Source: Chlorobiota bacterium
GTDB taxonomy: Bacteria; Bacteroidota; Bacteroidia; Bacteroidales; VadinHA17
Reading direction: 5' to 3'
Length of the DNA: 64,000 nucleotides
Assembly (NCBI GenBank): GCA_013152085.1
Contig: JAADHC010000032.1
Span: 1-64,000, forward strand
Below are positions 1 to 8,540 of this stretch, one piece after another (positions within the stretch are counted from its first letter, which is position 1; each line of letters opens with the position of its first letter). Below the pieces are notes generated by a model. The model did no database searches. It was not told the origin of the DNA and saw nothing but the letters and a program-made list of their open reading frames with translations. The position numbers and the translations under genes were made by a program.

Positions 1-1691
1 GAGTAAGCAATCTCATTCTTCTCCCGGGCAATACTTATTGCCGGGGAATAATGGGTAATGCCTGTAATGCCTAACTCATAATCGGTCAGCCGGAAAACTT
101 TGCCGGTTTTCAGGTCATAACGGTACAAGTTTCGTCTTCCGTCCCTGTTGGAAAGGAAAAAGACAGACTGGTCATCAACCGAAAAAAGCGGATTCAGGTT
201 CTCTGCACCGTGAAAAACAGACAAAACCCTGACATGGCCGGTTTTCACATCGATCATAGCCAGGTTGGTGTGGAGATAAGGTTTATCTGTAGGTACCGGC
301 GTACGGTCCGTAGCCACGACCAGATAACGTCCGTCATGTGACCAGTAAGGTTGTACGTAACTATAGCGGTCATTGGTAATCTTATGTACCTCTTCCGTTT
401 CAAGAAAATATTGGAAGAGGTTACTTACGCCATTCACCTGGCCCACAACCACAATACTCTTTCCATCCGGTGACCATGCAGGCTGAAAAAATGATGGCAC
501 CCCCGGAATGTTTAGCTGATCTGTCAGGCGGTTCTTTTTAACATCAATCACGACAAGCTGGTTCTTACCCTTTTCATAAACGGTAAAGGCAAAATAGCGA
601 CCGTCGGGCGACCAGGTACCGGCGGATTCGAGGTTATTCATCTCGTCAATCTCGTGATGCTGCAACGAAGCGGACAGTTTTTTTACGATTTTACCCCGCT
701 GCACATCCGCCAGGTACAGATCCAGAGACAGGACATCCTTCTCGGATAGGAATACCACATATTTCCCGTCAGGGCTCACACTGGGCGAAACATTCAGATC
801 TCCGGCATTCCCCGGGAATGCCACCTTATCCCCTGTAAGGCGTTCAACCGAATCGGGCAGAAATGGTTTATAATATAATGTTGTAGCACTTTTCCACATC
901 CCCTGCAATGTTTCCGCATCAATACCGAGTATATTTTTTATGGCATCCTTGAAACCGACTTTTGATGTTTCGATGAACAGCGGGACAATCTTATCATCGC
1001 CCCATGTTTTGCCAACAAATGCCCAGAATGCCTGACCCCAGCGGTAGGGGAAGTATTTCGGATCACGGTCAAGATCTTTGAAGGTAGGAAAATCGTGATG
1101 CAGGACAGCATCCCGGATCCACATGGCCGTATGCTCATCCACACTGCCGATTGAAAGATATTCCGCCATCCCTTCCACCATCCACAAGGGGATGTTATTC
1201 AGCGATGACATGTTGGTTGAATCACCGTGAATGATGGTTGTGTACTGAAAAGCGTGGACCATTTCGTGCCCCAGCACATGATCGGTTTGTGCATACATCG
1301 GTGCCAGGGGGAGTACAATCCTGTTTTTCAGCGCTTCCGTAACGCCACCCGTACCCACACCGATGGCACCCGAAATGGCAGTCGTTTGCGCAAAATCACC
1401 GTGATTATTGTATAGGAAAATGGGATTATGCCCTTTTAAATCCACACCAAATACAGGATAATGCCGGCGATACCACTCCTCACTCATCCTTGCAAACTGG
1501 TTCAGCACCGAATCATTCTTCAGATAATGATATATATCGAAATGTGGCGTTTCGTATACATCATACCTGAACTTTTTGTATTCGGGTTTGTTCCGTCCAA
1601 AATACTGAGCATTGACCGTTGCCGGTATATAATTAAAAACCACTGCCAAAAAGGCAAGTTTCAAAAACAATCGTGTTCCTGTCCTTTGCAT
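1..1691 (-). CDS. Secreted HExxH metalloprotease-like protein with WD40-like (PD40) propeller, 3' end cut by window edge
   Basis: Partial gene: the reading frame runs from an ATG at 1691 to the left edge, with 563 codons visible and no stop. Residues 1-28 form a signal peptide ending around VNAQ. The next ~200 residues contain HEMVH at 142-146, the gluzincin zinc motif, and a downstream WMVEGMAEY (E173 or E177 could be the third zinc ligand), as in peptidase MA-like proteins. From about residue 275 there are repeated 'SPDGKYVVFLS', 'WSPDGRYFAFT' and 'WSPDGKSIVVV' segments, typical TolB/DPP-type beta-propeller blades. The family architecture (peptidase MA domain plus PD40 propeller) is common in Bacteroidota periplasmic proteins of unknown substrate. 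It is divergent from the DUF1684 gene, with 110 bp between the starts. The fold call is firm; the substrate is unknown. Confidence 0.82.
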   Translation of the reverse strand, partial: MQRTGTRLFLKLAFLAVVFNYIPATVNAQYFGRNKPEYKKFRYDVYETPHFDIYHYLKNDSVLNQFARMSEEWYRRHYPVFGVDLKGHNPIFLYNNHGDFAQTTAISGAIGVGTGGVTEALKNRIVLPLAPMYAQTDHVLGHEMVHAFQYTTIIHGDSTNMSSLNNIPLWMVEGMAEYLSIGSVDEHTAMWIRDAVLHHDFPTFKDLDRDPKYFPYRWGQAFWAFVGKTWGDDKIVPLFIETSKVGFKDAIKNILGIDAETLQGMWKSATTLYYKPFLPDSVERLTGDKVAFPGNAGDLNVSPSVSPDGKYVVFLSEKDVLSLDLYLADVQRGKIVKKLSASLQHHEIDEMNNLESAGTWSPDGRYFAFTVYEKGKNQLVVIDVKKNRLTDQLNIPGVPSFFQPAWSPDGKSIVVVGQVNGVSNLFQYFLETEEVHKITNDRYSYVQPYWSHDGRYLVVATDRTPVPTDKPYLHTNLAMIDVKTGHVRVLSVFHGAENLNPLFSVDDQSVFFLSNRDGRRNLYRYDLKTGKVFRLTDYELGITGITHYSPAISIAREKNEIAY

Positions 1692-1801
1692 CTTCCTAGT
1701 GTTTTAACGTCAACACGCATTCTTCAATATTTGTACCAAAGAAACGCTAAAAGATCTTTTTTAGTTTTTTTTAACTTTAGACTTTATTAAATGTATAGCT
1801 T

Positions 1802-2722
1802 ATGACCAGTAAAAAGTTTTTATATAAAGTAATGCTGTCCGGTTTATTCATAGTCCCGGCATTGGCCTGTAACCATAATGACAAAGTGTCTCCGGATTAT
1901 GTATCGGAGATCATGAAATTGCGTCAACGGCACATTGATTATCTGAAATCCGACACAGGCTGGCTGAACCTGGCCGGCCTGTACTGGCTTGATGAAGGGG
2001 AAAATTCGTTTGGCAGCGATTCCTCCGATAAGATCATCTTTCCGCAAAAAGCTCCTGCGCATATCGGTACTTTGATCCTGGATAGCGGAAATGTACGTGT
2101 CCGGATTACTCCCGGCGTTGTGGTTACTTCAGGTGGCAGGCCGGTTCATGACACCCTGTTAATCCCGGATACTGAGAAAGGAACCACTGTGCTGAAAAGC
2201 GGACCGCTGGTATGGTTTGTGATCCGGCGTGGTTTACAGACCGGTATCCGCCTGCGTAATCTTGAACATCCTGCCGTCCAGGCGCTGGACACCATCCCTG
2301 CCTGGCCGGTGGATCCTGCCTGGCGGATAAAAGCAAAATTCGTTCCTTTTTCCTCACCCAAAAAGGTGCAGATACCCAATGTTCTCGGAACGACTTTTGA
2401 AAGCACCTCTCCGGGTATGCTTTATTTTACGGTTAATAGGAAACAATACAGCCTGCAACCTACCGGAAGGCCGGAACATCTGTCTCTGGTTTTCGCCGAT
2501 GAAACCTCGTCGGGCCGTGAAAGCTATGGCGGCGGAAGATTCCTGGAGGTGGACGGACCCGATCAAAAAGGAAATTATTACATCGATTTTAACAAAGCTT
2601 ACAATCCACCCTGTGCTTTCACGCCGTATGCTACCTGTCCCCTGCCCATGCGGGAAAATATCCTCCCGTTTACCGTTACTGCAGGCGAAAAAACAGATCC
2701 GGCATGGCACGGGCATAAGTAG
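1802..2722 (+). CDS. DUF1684 domain lipoprotein
   Basis: 306 residues. The N-terminus has a lipoprotein signal with the lipobox ALAC (Cys23), so the protein is probably membrane-anchored in the periplasm or outer membrane. The body matches the DUF1684 family: an early 'GWLNLAGLYWL' segment followed by 'GENSFGSD', a central run of beta-rich sequence, and a C-terminal 'YGGGRFLEVDGP', 'IDFNKAYNPPCAFTPYATCPLP' type block that is the most conserved part of the family. No enzymatic role is established for it. The ATG at 1802 is preceded by a near-consensus -7 element (TAACTTTA, 1772-1779). The gene is single, divergent from the metalloprotease gene and convergent with the methyltransferase gene. 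Confidence 0.85.
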   Translation: MTSKKFLYKVMLSGLFIVPALACNHNDKVSPDYVSEIMKLRQRHIDYLKSDTGWLNLAGLYWLDEGENSFGSDSSDKIIFPQKAPAHIGTLILDSGNVRVRITPGVVVTSGGRPVHDTLLIPDTEKGTTVLKSGPLVWFVIRRGLQTGIRLRNLEHPAVQALDTIPAWPVDPAWRIKAKFVPFSSPKKVQIPNVLGTTFESTSPGMLYFTVNRKQYSLQPTGRPEHLSLVFADETSSGRESYGGGRFLEVDGPDQKGNYYIDFNKAYNPPCAFTPYATCPLPMRENILPFTVTAGEKTDPAWHGHK

Positions 2723-2968
2723 TGCGAGAGGGAGAGACGGAAGGAAGAAAAGACTGAGAGACAAAATGTGGGTATCATCTAAACCACCAGGAAAAGCGCT
2801 ATGGGGCGCAAAGATAAAAGCGATATATTCTTATAATTTATTTGCTCTTTTGACCCAATAAATTTCTCCTTACATTACATTAACCATTATTCTGCCTTTA
2901 TACTTTTCAACCCTGGGACCCACAGCACCATCAGTACCGGGAAACCGTAGCACCCGTTCCTTCATCGG

Positions 2969-3943
2969 TCATTGTTCAGAAGATTTGTCATTCCTTTTCA
3001 CGAAATAAAACACCGCCTGGTCGCCACGGCCTTCACGGTTAAGTTTCCGGGCAAGGCGCCGTAAGGGGATTTTTCGCCATTTTCTCCGGAAATAACAGAA
3101 AAAACCTTTTGGTTCGGGAGTCGTCAGCGAAATACCCCGTACATACTTTTCACTCTCTGTAAACTGCTTATAGGTGGAATCATACAATACTTTTCCCACC
3201 CTAAAGCCGGCCTGCTGTGCCAGGATTTTCATACTCTCAACAGAATAGAGGAAGAGATGACGCGGCGCATCCGCCTGAAACCAGTTTTCCCTGTATTTTT
3301 CCCATGCCACAGAAGAAACCGTAGGGATGCGAATAATGCACACACCGTCATCATCAAGCAGATCATGAACCTTTTGCAGATTTTTCAGGGGATCAGGTAC
3401 GTGCTCGAAAGCATGGTGATACATGATAATATCCCATTTTCCTGAGATACCTGAAATCCCTGATTTACGTATGGTCAGTCCGTTATCGTAATGAATATCC
3501 CCGGGGATAAAAGGATCGCAGCCTGCCACATTCTCAAAACCTGCCTCCGTCATGGTGTAAAGGTATTTATGTCCGTTTCCGCAACCTACATCCAGCACCC
3601 TGCTCATTTTATTAATCTGTACCGTATAAAGAAAATAGAAGAAGTGATCGCTGAAAAGGATGAACAGAATCTTCTGGATCAGTGTTTTCCGGCAGATAAA
3701 CGATTCATATATCTTTCGCCTGAATCTGCCGGCGATTCCCCTGAATTTCCTGCCGTCATATTTTCTGAAGCTGTAATATGCTCCGGGATAGTGGTGTAAC
3801 ATATCTTCCGGAAATCCGGCAATCTGTAAACACCCGCATTGACTACATTCAAAATATTCGAACTCCTCACGCGTACCGTACATCATTTCACGGAGGTGAT
3901 AAACTGTATGGTTATCTTCAGAGTTACAAATCCGGCATGTCAT
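2969..3943 (-). CDS. Class I SAM-dependent methyltransferase with N-terminal zinc ribbon
   Basis: 324 residues, soluble. The N-terminus carries two Cys pairs (CRIC at 3-6 and CSQC at 33-36) that form a likely zinc ribbon. The central part is a Rossmann methyltransferase: 'RVLDVGCGNGHKYLYTM' is SAM motif I, 'AGCDPF' lies at the end of strand 2, and 'WDIIMYHHAFEHVPDP' is the motif IV region typical of Methyltransf_23-type enzymes. Such proteins are often found in cell-envelope polysaccharide loci and methylate sugars or lipids, but no such locus is present here. It is the last gene of an apparent three-gene minus-strand unit, 45 bp downstream of the alpha/beta hydrolase. Substrate unknown. Confidence 0.82.
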   Translation of the reverse strand: MTCRICNSEDNHTVYHLREMMYGTREEFEYFECSQCGCLQIAGFPEDMLHHYPGAYYSFRKYDGRKFRGIAGRFRRKIYESFICRKTLIQKILFILFSDHFFYFLYTVQINKMSRVLDVGCGNGHKYLYTMTEAGFENVAGCDPFIPGDIHYDNGLTIRKSGISGISGKWDIIMYHHAFEHVPDPLKNLQKVHDLLDDDGVCIIRIPTVSSVAWEKYRENWFQADAPRHLFLYSVESMKILAQQAGFRVGKVLYDSTYKQFTESEKYVRGISLTTPEPKGFFCYFRRKWRKIPLRRLARKLNREGRGDQAVFYFVKRNDKSSEQ

Positions 3944-3988
3944 GGGTGAAAATTCTCTGAATATTAATTATGGTTCCTGCTTCCGGTT

Positions 3989-6046
3989 TTATTTCTGTCC
4001 TTTGGTGCTTCCTTTCTGCGACTCATGAACCCATTGCCATAATATACCGGCACGTTCCTTCACTGCCGGAATATCCTCTTCAAGAAGAAAGCCCTTCCGG
4101 ATCAATTTTTCCAGCGATATATCCACACGATTCAGGTAATTCTTTTCGTTCGGATAAAGGTCTTGAACCATAAATTCCGGATTACCCGAAGGATTTTCCC
4201 TGGTGGCAAAAGGAATAAAAGTTCCGGAAAAATCGGTCATCTCACCCGTGGCTGCCGGATATCCCCATCTGAGGTTCCATGGCAGGTAAGTTGCCAGGGG
4301 GACTTCAACTTCAACGTTTCGTATCCCAGCCACCTCGTTCCCGAAGCTGTCTGTAGCCGGCACAAACACCGGAAATGCCTTACCCCTCAACGGTGGCTGG
4401 TTGTCCACAATGCCATCCTTCCAACGGGGGCCGTAATCCATCCGGTAAGCCACCTCTGTCCCGGACGGTTTCTGTAATCCACGCACCGGATATATCATTT
4501 CTTCCATCCGCATGAGAGTACCGTTCTTAAGTTTAGGATATGAACTTGCCGGAGGTTCTTTGCCCTCTGCCACCCATTCGGTAAGCTTTACAAGAAGTGC
4601 GCGATATGCCGGATAGAAATTCAGCGGATTCCCACGGTACAGCCGGATACCGGCGGTATCGTGAAATGTTTGTGGCGGAAACCGGCCGGGATAATGCTGG
4701 CCGCTGCAGATATGATAGATCCGCTCATTGGATAACGGCTCAATATCCTTTTTCCCATCAACTGAAGTATGGATCAGTGAGGCAGCCCTGCCCCAGTATT
4801 CATAACCGGTATTTACGTAAAAGGTAAGAGGACGGAAGGGTTCGTCAAGATGTGCCAGCAGTCCGTCTGTTATGCCGGTAAGGGCATCTGTCTGTGACCT
4901 GCCGGTAAACGGAAAAACATCCGTAGGATAAAAAAATGCCGAGTAACGGTGGGCATCCCGTGAGGGCTGGGCAAACCGGTGGTTGAAGCTGCCCCGTCCC
5001 GCGCCGGCGGTGATAATCATCATACCGTCAAAGGCTTTTCGCCCGTCTTCATCACGGTTCAATCCCTGGTAAAGGAAATAACGCAAAAACCTTCCGGTCT
5101 GCGAAACACCGGCGGCTATCCCATATTTTGCCGGGAATAAGGCACCGGGATCATATTTGGCATAGCTGACGATATCCCGTATAGCAGTCAGCCCCAGTCC
5201 GACAACCGGCGGATCCTCAGCCACATACACAAGCTCGTAGATTTTTCCTGCCGTAAAACCTTTCTTCATATAAATATGTGTACGGTCCGGCACAGGTTTC
5301 CCATCCTCCAGCCCAGCAAAAGACCAGACATTACGGGGAACGACCCTGCGTGGAGCCTCCCTGCCGTTACGGACAGTAAGGACATTTCTTTTATCACCGG
5401 TATCGGCAACCGGATAAGGAATCTGAGCGTGGTGACCCAGGCCGAGTACCTGCACCGTTTTGTCAACAGTCCAGTCACTGCGTACCAGCCCGGTAACGGA
5501 ACCTCCGTCAGCTTTACGGGCAACAGGCACTTTAAGGCGAAAGAGTCCCGGTTTATCGGGTACATCAAACTCCCATCCTACCCAGACCACGGTAATTCCC
5601 TGCCGCAACAGCAATGCATCACCAAAACATTCCGGATCATCCGGATCCAATCCCCGGTGCGTAGCACCGTTAAAATACCGCATCGAAAATATGCCTCCAC
5701 GGTTGCTCACTTCAACCAACATCACCCGGGAAGCTTTTTCCGGATCACAGGGCTGTAAAACGGCAAAGTTGGCTATGGATTCAACCCATCCCTCCCTGTT
5801 GACCGGAGCAAATTCCAGGTCGGTGATCATGGTATTTGCCGGATTTTTCGGGTTCACACCAAAAATGATCTTCCCGGTAACCAACTCATAGGCACCGGCA
5901 CCGCCAAAAGTTTTTCCCTGTAAGACCGGGGTACGTTTTTCAACCTGCACTTCCAATACCTTTGCACTGAGCATGCCGGTAAGCATAAAAAGGAAAACCG
6001 GCAGACACAGCATCTGCCGGAGTACCGTTTGTTTTAAGTTTTTCAT
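3989..6046 (-). CDS. Secreted alpha/beta hydrolase domain-containing protein (Abhydrolase_10-like)
   Basis: 685 residues with a signal peptide ending near LSAK (residue ~29). The sequence resembles the large 'alpha/beta hydrolase domain-containing protein' family: 'VEVSNRGG', 'GITVVWVGWEFDVP', the central 'GIAAGVSQTGRFLRYFLYQGLNRDE' with the nucleophile-type G-x-S-x-G (GVSQTG), and 'RGSFNHRFAQPSRDAHRY'. C-terminal segments include 'TDSFGNEVAGIRNVEVEVPLATYLPWNLR', also typical. The family probably hydrolyses esters, but no substrate is known to me. It sits 14 bp after the DUF6599 gene and 45 bp before the methyltransferase, so the three are probably co-transcribed. The family assignment is from memory of its motifs and is fairly secure. 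Confidence 0.8.
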   Translation of the reverse strand: MKNLKQTVLRQMLCLPVFLFMLTGMLSAKVLEVQVEKRTPVLQGKTFGGAGAYELVTGKIIFGVNPKNPANTMITDLEFAPVNREGWVESIANFAVLQPCDPEKASRVMLVEVSNRGGIFSMRYFNGATHRGLDPDDPECFGDALLLRQGITVVWVGWEFDVPDKPGLFRLKVPVARKADGGSVTGLVRSDWTVDKTVQVLGLGHHAQIPYPVADTGDKRNVLTVRNGREAPRRVVPRNVWSFAGLEDGKPVPDRTHIYMKKGFTAGKIYELVYVAEDPPVVGLGLTAIRDIVSYAKYDPGALFPAKYGIAAGVSQTGRFLRYFLYQGLNRDEDGRKAFDGMMIITAGAGRGSFNHRFAQPSRDAHRYSAFFYPTDVFPFTGRSQTDALTGITDGLLAHLDEPFRPLTFYVNTGYEYWGRAASLIHTSVDGKKDIEPLSNERIYHICSGQHYPGRFPPQTFHDTAGIRLYRGNPLNFYPAYRALLVKLTEWVAEGKEPPASSYPKLKNGTLMRMEEMIYPVRGLQKPSGTEVAYRMDYGPRWKDGIVDNQPPLRGKAFPVFVPATDSFGNEVAGIRNVEVEVPLATYLPWNLRWGYPAATGEMTDFSGTFIPFATRENPSGNPEFMVQDLYPNEKNYLNRVDISLEKLIRKGFLLEEDIPAVKERAGILWQWVHESQKGSTKGQK

Positions 6047-6060
6047 CTAAAAAGATTTAT

Positions 6061-6930
6061 TTATTCAGAGAATTTTTTAAGCAGGTTTTGTGCCATGGTT
6101 CGCATTACCCGCTCGTCATCCAGGTTCTGGAAACCGAATAAAACGGTTCCTTTCCAGATGAGGAAAATCACCCCGTTGTACCCGTCATCGAAACGGAAAT
6201 CACCTTCCTTCAGGTCACCGGGTTTGGTTTTCATCACATCTTCGTAATACCGGGAAAGAACCTCCTTCGCCTGGTCAGGCGTTTCATAACGGCGAAGGAA
6301 AAGGGTAAACGCCTTATCATTCGTTTTGTATTGTGCCGTATAAAAACCTTTCAGGTAAGCACGGCCGAGAAAATCACCTGCAAGAAAACGTTCGCTGTTC
6401 GGAATTTCTCCGGATTGCGGAAAAAAAGAGACCATATCGGGGAATACGGTTTTCCCCGGCAGGAGAGCCTCAACAGCTTTTGCCAGATCCAAAAGCTGGT
6501 CCTCCGAGACCCTGGATTCATCCATAGCCATCACCTTCACATAAAAGGGTCCTTTCAGAAAAAATACCAAAGATGATTCACGGTATCCCTGAGTGCCAAG
6601 TGAAATAAAATGGTAATCCGGTGACCGTTCCGCACTGTAAATCCCGAAAGCATATTCGTCATTCTCATGACGATAGATCTCTACTTTATAGAGGATATGT
6701 TTCCCTTTGGCATATTCGGCAATATGCAATTCCTGAAAATGATAGTTCAGGTAATTATCGGCAGCACCGTCAATATAATCCCAGAGATCATCAGGATGGT
6801 ATACCGGATAATCCTGAATGATCTTTAATCCTTTCATTTCCGGAAACTGCCGTGTCTGAGAAGAAGCCGGAAAATGCAACAAAAGTGACAGAAACAAAAG
6901 ACTAAATACCTGAATAAAGAACTGGCGCAT
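6061..6930 (-). CDS. Secreted DUF6599 family protein
   Basis: 289 residues with a clear signal peptide (hydrophobic residues 5-20, cleavage near ASSQ at 22-25). The mature part shows the DUF6599 signature: 'LWDYIDGAADNYLNYHFQ' near residues 49-66, then 'VEIYRHENDEYAFGIYSAERSPDY' and 'VKVMA'. The family is widespread in Bacteroidota and Acidobacteriota and has no assigned biochemical function. It is the first gene of a three-gene minus-strand unit with the hydrolase and methyltransferase. The preceding aldo/keto reductase gene ends 123 bp upstream, so this unit probably has its own promoter, but I found no exact TAnnTTTG box there. Confidence 0.75.
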   Translation of the reverse strand: MRQFFIQVFSLLFLSLLLHFPASSQTRQFPEMKGLKIIQDYPVYHPDDLWDYIDGAADNYLNYHFQELHIAEYAKGKHILYKVEIYRHENDEYAFGIYSAERSPDYHFISLGTQGYRESSLVFFLKGPFYVKVMAMDESRVSEDQLLDLAKAVEALLPGKTVFPDMVSFFPQSGEIPNSERFLAGDFLGRAYLKGFYTAQYKTNDKAFTLFLRRYETPDQAKEVLSRYYEDVMKTKPGDLKEGDFRFDDGYNGVIFLIWKGTVLFGFQNLDDERVMRTMAQNLLKKFSE

Positions 6931-7053
6931 AAGAAAATCTCTTAAAAATAATACCTATATCAAACCGGCAGACCCCTTAGAATATAAAAATTCCCCTTTT
7001 ACATCCGGACAGGCAGCAAGATAATGAAAAATGACGGAAAAACCAGCTTAAAA

Positions 7054-8271
7054 TCAGGTCAGAAAATCCTCCGGAACCTGTAACAGCCTGGTTACATCAG
7101 CGATCTTTTCTGCCACGGCAAATCCTTTCACACACCGTACCGTACAGTTATCACAGTCTGAACAGGTATCAGCCATAACACCAATATCTGTCAGCAGATC
7201 GCGCGCTTTCTGTGTTTCCCGGTAACCATAGGTATACATATATGCACGCATCAGTTCCGGAATGGGCAATGACTCGCGGCACTGAGCAACACAGTGCTCA
7301 CAACCGTTACAATACAAGCCCGCCAGTGAAACAGGTTCCAGGTCCTTTTTTTCTTCATCGGTTAGTGTCAGGTCAAACATTACCTCAGCATCTTCGTCGA
7401 TCTGATCAAAAGCCGTGAAGCCGGGAATACTGGTGGTAACATATGGGTTCTGCAACGCCCATTTCAAGGCGGCTTTTGTATTGACTGGATGCTGACGCTC
7501 CTTGTCCTGAAACCCGCCGGCCATTGTTTTCATGGCGATGATCCCGATTCCTGCAACACCAGCTTTTTCAAATGCTTTGTGCATCCCGTCCAGATGATCC
7601 TGCTTAAAATTATATGCAGTCAGAACAACATCATACACCTTAGCGTCAATGACCGCCCGGATTACTTCGGGTTCGTTCTTATGCGTAGATACCCCGATAA
7701 AACGAACTTTCCCTTTTCTCTTCAGGCTCTTCATGACCCGGAGAATCGGTTTGTACATGACCATTTCCCTCGCGCTAATGGCATGCATATACAAAATGTC
7801 AACATAATCCATCTGCAGGCGCTGCAAGCTGATATCAAACATTTCACGGAATTTCTCCGGGGATGTTTCCTTTGTCGGATTTCCGGTTTTGCGGTCAATT
7901 CCATCGGGTTGTACTTTGGTAGCAATGACAAATTGATCCCGCGGGTAATCTTTCAGCAATTTCCCGAGCATTTCTTCATTGCGTCCCTTTTGATAATCAT
8001 GAGCCGTATCCAGTAATACCATCCCATGATCCAGGGCCGCTTTTACCAGACCAGGGTTGTCTGCCCGCATAACCCCCATACTGACCACCGGTAATTCAAT
8101 GCCTGTTCTGCCCAGTTTCCGGATGATCATTTTTTTCTTTTCATCGGGACTGTCCGAGCCTGCACCGGCCGCATGTCCGGCACCGGTTACCAGCACAGCT
8201 CCGGTTGCTCCAAGAACGGATTTCCGTAAAAAATCCCTGCGGTCAACTCCTTTTTTTGCTTTCATTTTCAT
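7054..8271 (-). CDS. Tat-exported aldo/keto reductase with C-terminal 4Fe-4S-type cysteine motifs
   Basis: 405 residues from the ATG at 8271; a longer in-frame start at 8322 would only add 17 residues ahead of the Tat signal. The N-terminus has the twin-arginine motif DRRDFLRKS followed by an Ala/Gly-rich hydrophobic stretch. The body is an aldo/keto reductase TIM barrel: 'LDTAHDYQKGRNEE' (catalytic Asp and Tyr), 'VIATKVQ' (Lys), 'VDILYMHAI' (His), and a late 'PGFTAFDQIDED' cofactor region. After the barrel, 'YCNGCEHCVAQC' and 'CSDCDNCTVRC' give two CxxCxxCxxxC clusters expected to bind iron-sulfur centres. This ferredoxin-type AKR subfamily is common in anaerobes. It lies 123 bp upstream of the DUF6599 unit. 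Substrate and electron partner are unknown. Confidence 0.87.
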   Translation of the reverse strand: MKMKAKKGVDRRDFLRKSVLGATGAVLVTGAGHAAGAGSDSPDEKKKMIIRKLGRTGIELPVVSMGVMRADNPGLVKAALDHGMVLLDTAHDYQKGRNEEMLGKLLKDYPRDQFVIATKVQPDGIDRKTGNPTKETSPEKFREMFDISLQRLQMDYVDILYMHAISAREMVMYKPILRVMKSLKRKGKVRFIGVSTHKNEPEVIRAVIDAKVYDVVLTAYNFKQDHLDGMHKAFEKAGVAGIGIIAMKTMAGGFQDKERQHPVNTKAALKWALQNPYVTTSIPGFTAFDQIDEDAEVMFDLTLTDEEKKDLEPVSLAGLYCNGCEHCVAQCRESLPIPELMRAYMYTYGYRETQKARDLLTDIGVMADTCSDCDNCTVRCVKGFAVAEKIADVTRLLQVPEDFLT

Positions 8272-8406
8272 GGTCTTTGTATGATATTGCAAAATATGTA
8301 ATGTCCATTGATTATGCAACATATGTACATATTTTAGAATAATTCAAAATAGCCGGATTGTGCAGTGGTTGATAAGAAGTTAAAAAGAAAGCAACAGAAT
8401 ATAATT

Positions 8407-8429
8407 ATGTATTATTATATATAATACAT
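8407..8429. repeat. AT-rich inverted repeat upstream of the aldo/keto reductase
   Basis: A perfect 9-bp inverted repeat (ATGTATTAT and ATAATACAT) around a 5-bp TATAT centre, 136 bp upstream of the reductase start. It is followed directly by a 14-bp perfect palindrome at 8432-8445. The arm sequence ATGTATTA/TAATACAT recurs at 41669-41696 in another intergenic region. It could be an operator or simply AT-rich DNA. Confidence 0.5.
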
Positions 8430-8495
8430 TCTATATTATAATATATATTTCTTATTTTGATCTGTTTTCTTTCATAAAGCCACAGATGCATGAAT

Positions 8496-8540
8496 TTATA
8501 ACAAATAAAAGGCCTGTACCGGATGGTGTACCTGTTATAA
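8496..8540 (-). terminator. Inverted repeat at the end of menE, possible terminator
   Basis: Perfect 8-bp arms TTATAACA (8496-8503) and TGTTATAA (8533-8540) enclose a 29-bp loop that itself contains two GTAC tetramers. The repeat overlaps the menE stop codon and is the last structured element of the men transcript. There is no long U-run, so it could be a weak intrinsic terminator or an RNA 3'-end stabiliser. Confidence 0.35.

Noticed and set aside
2379-2861. 160-codon alternative frame over the DUF1684 gene end
   Set aside because: Overlaps the conserved DUF1684 C-terminus and has no family features.
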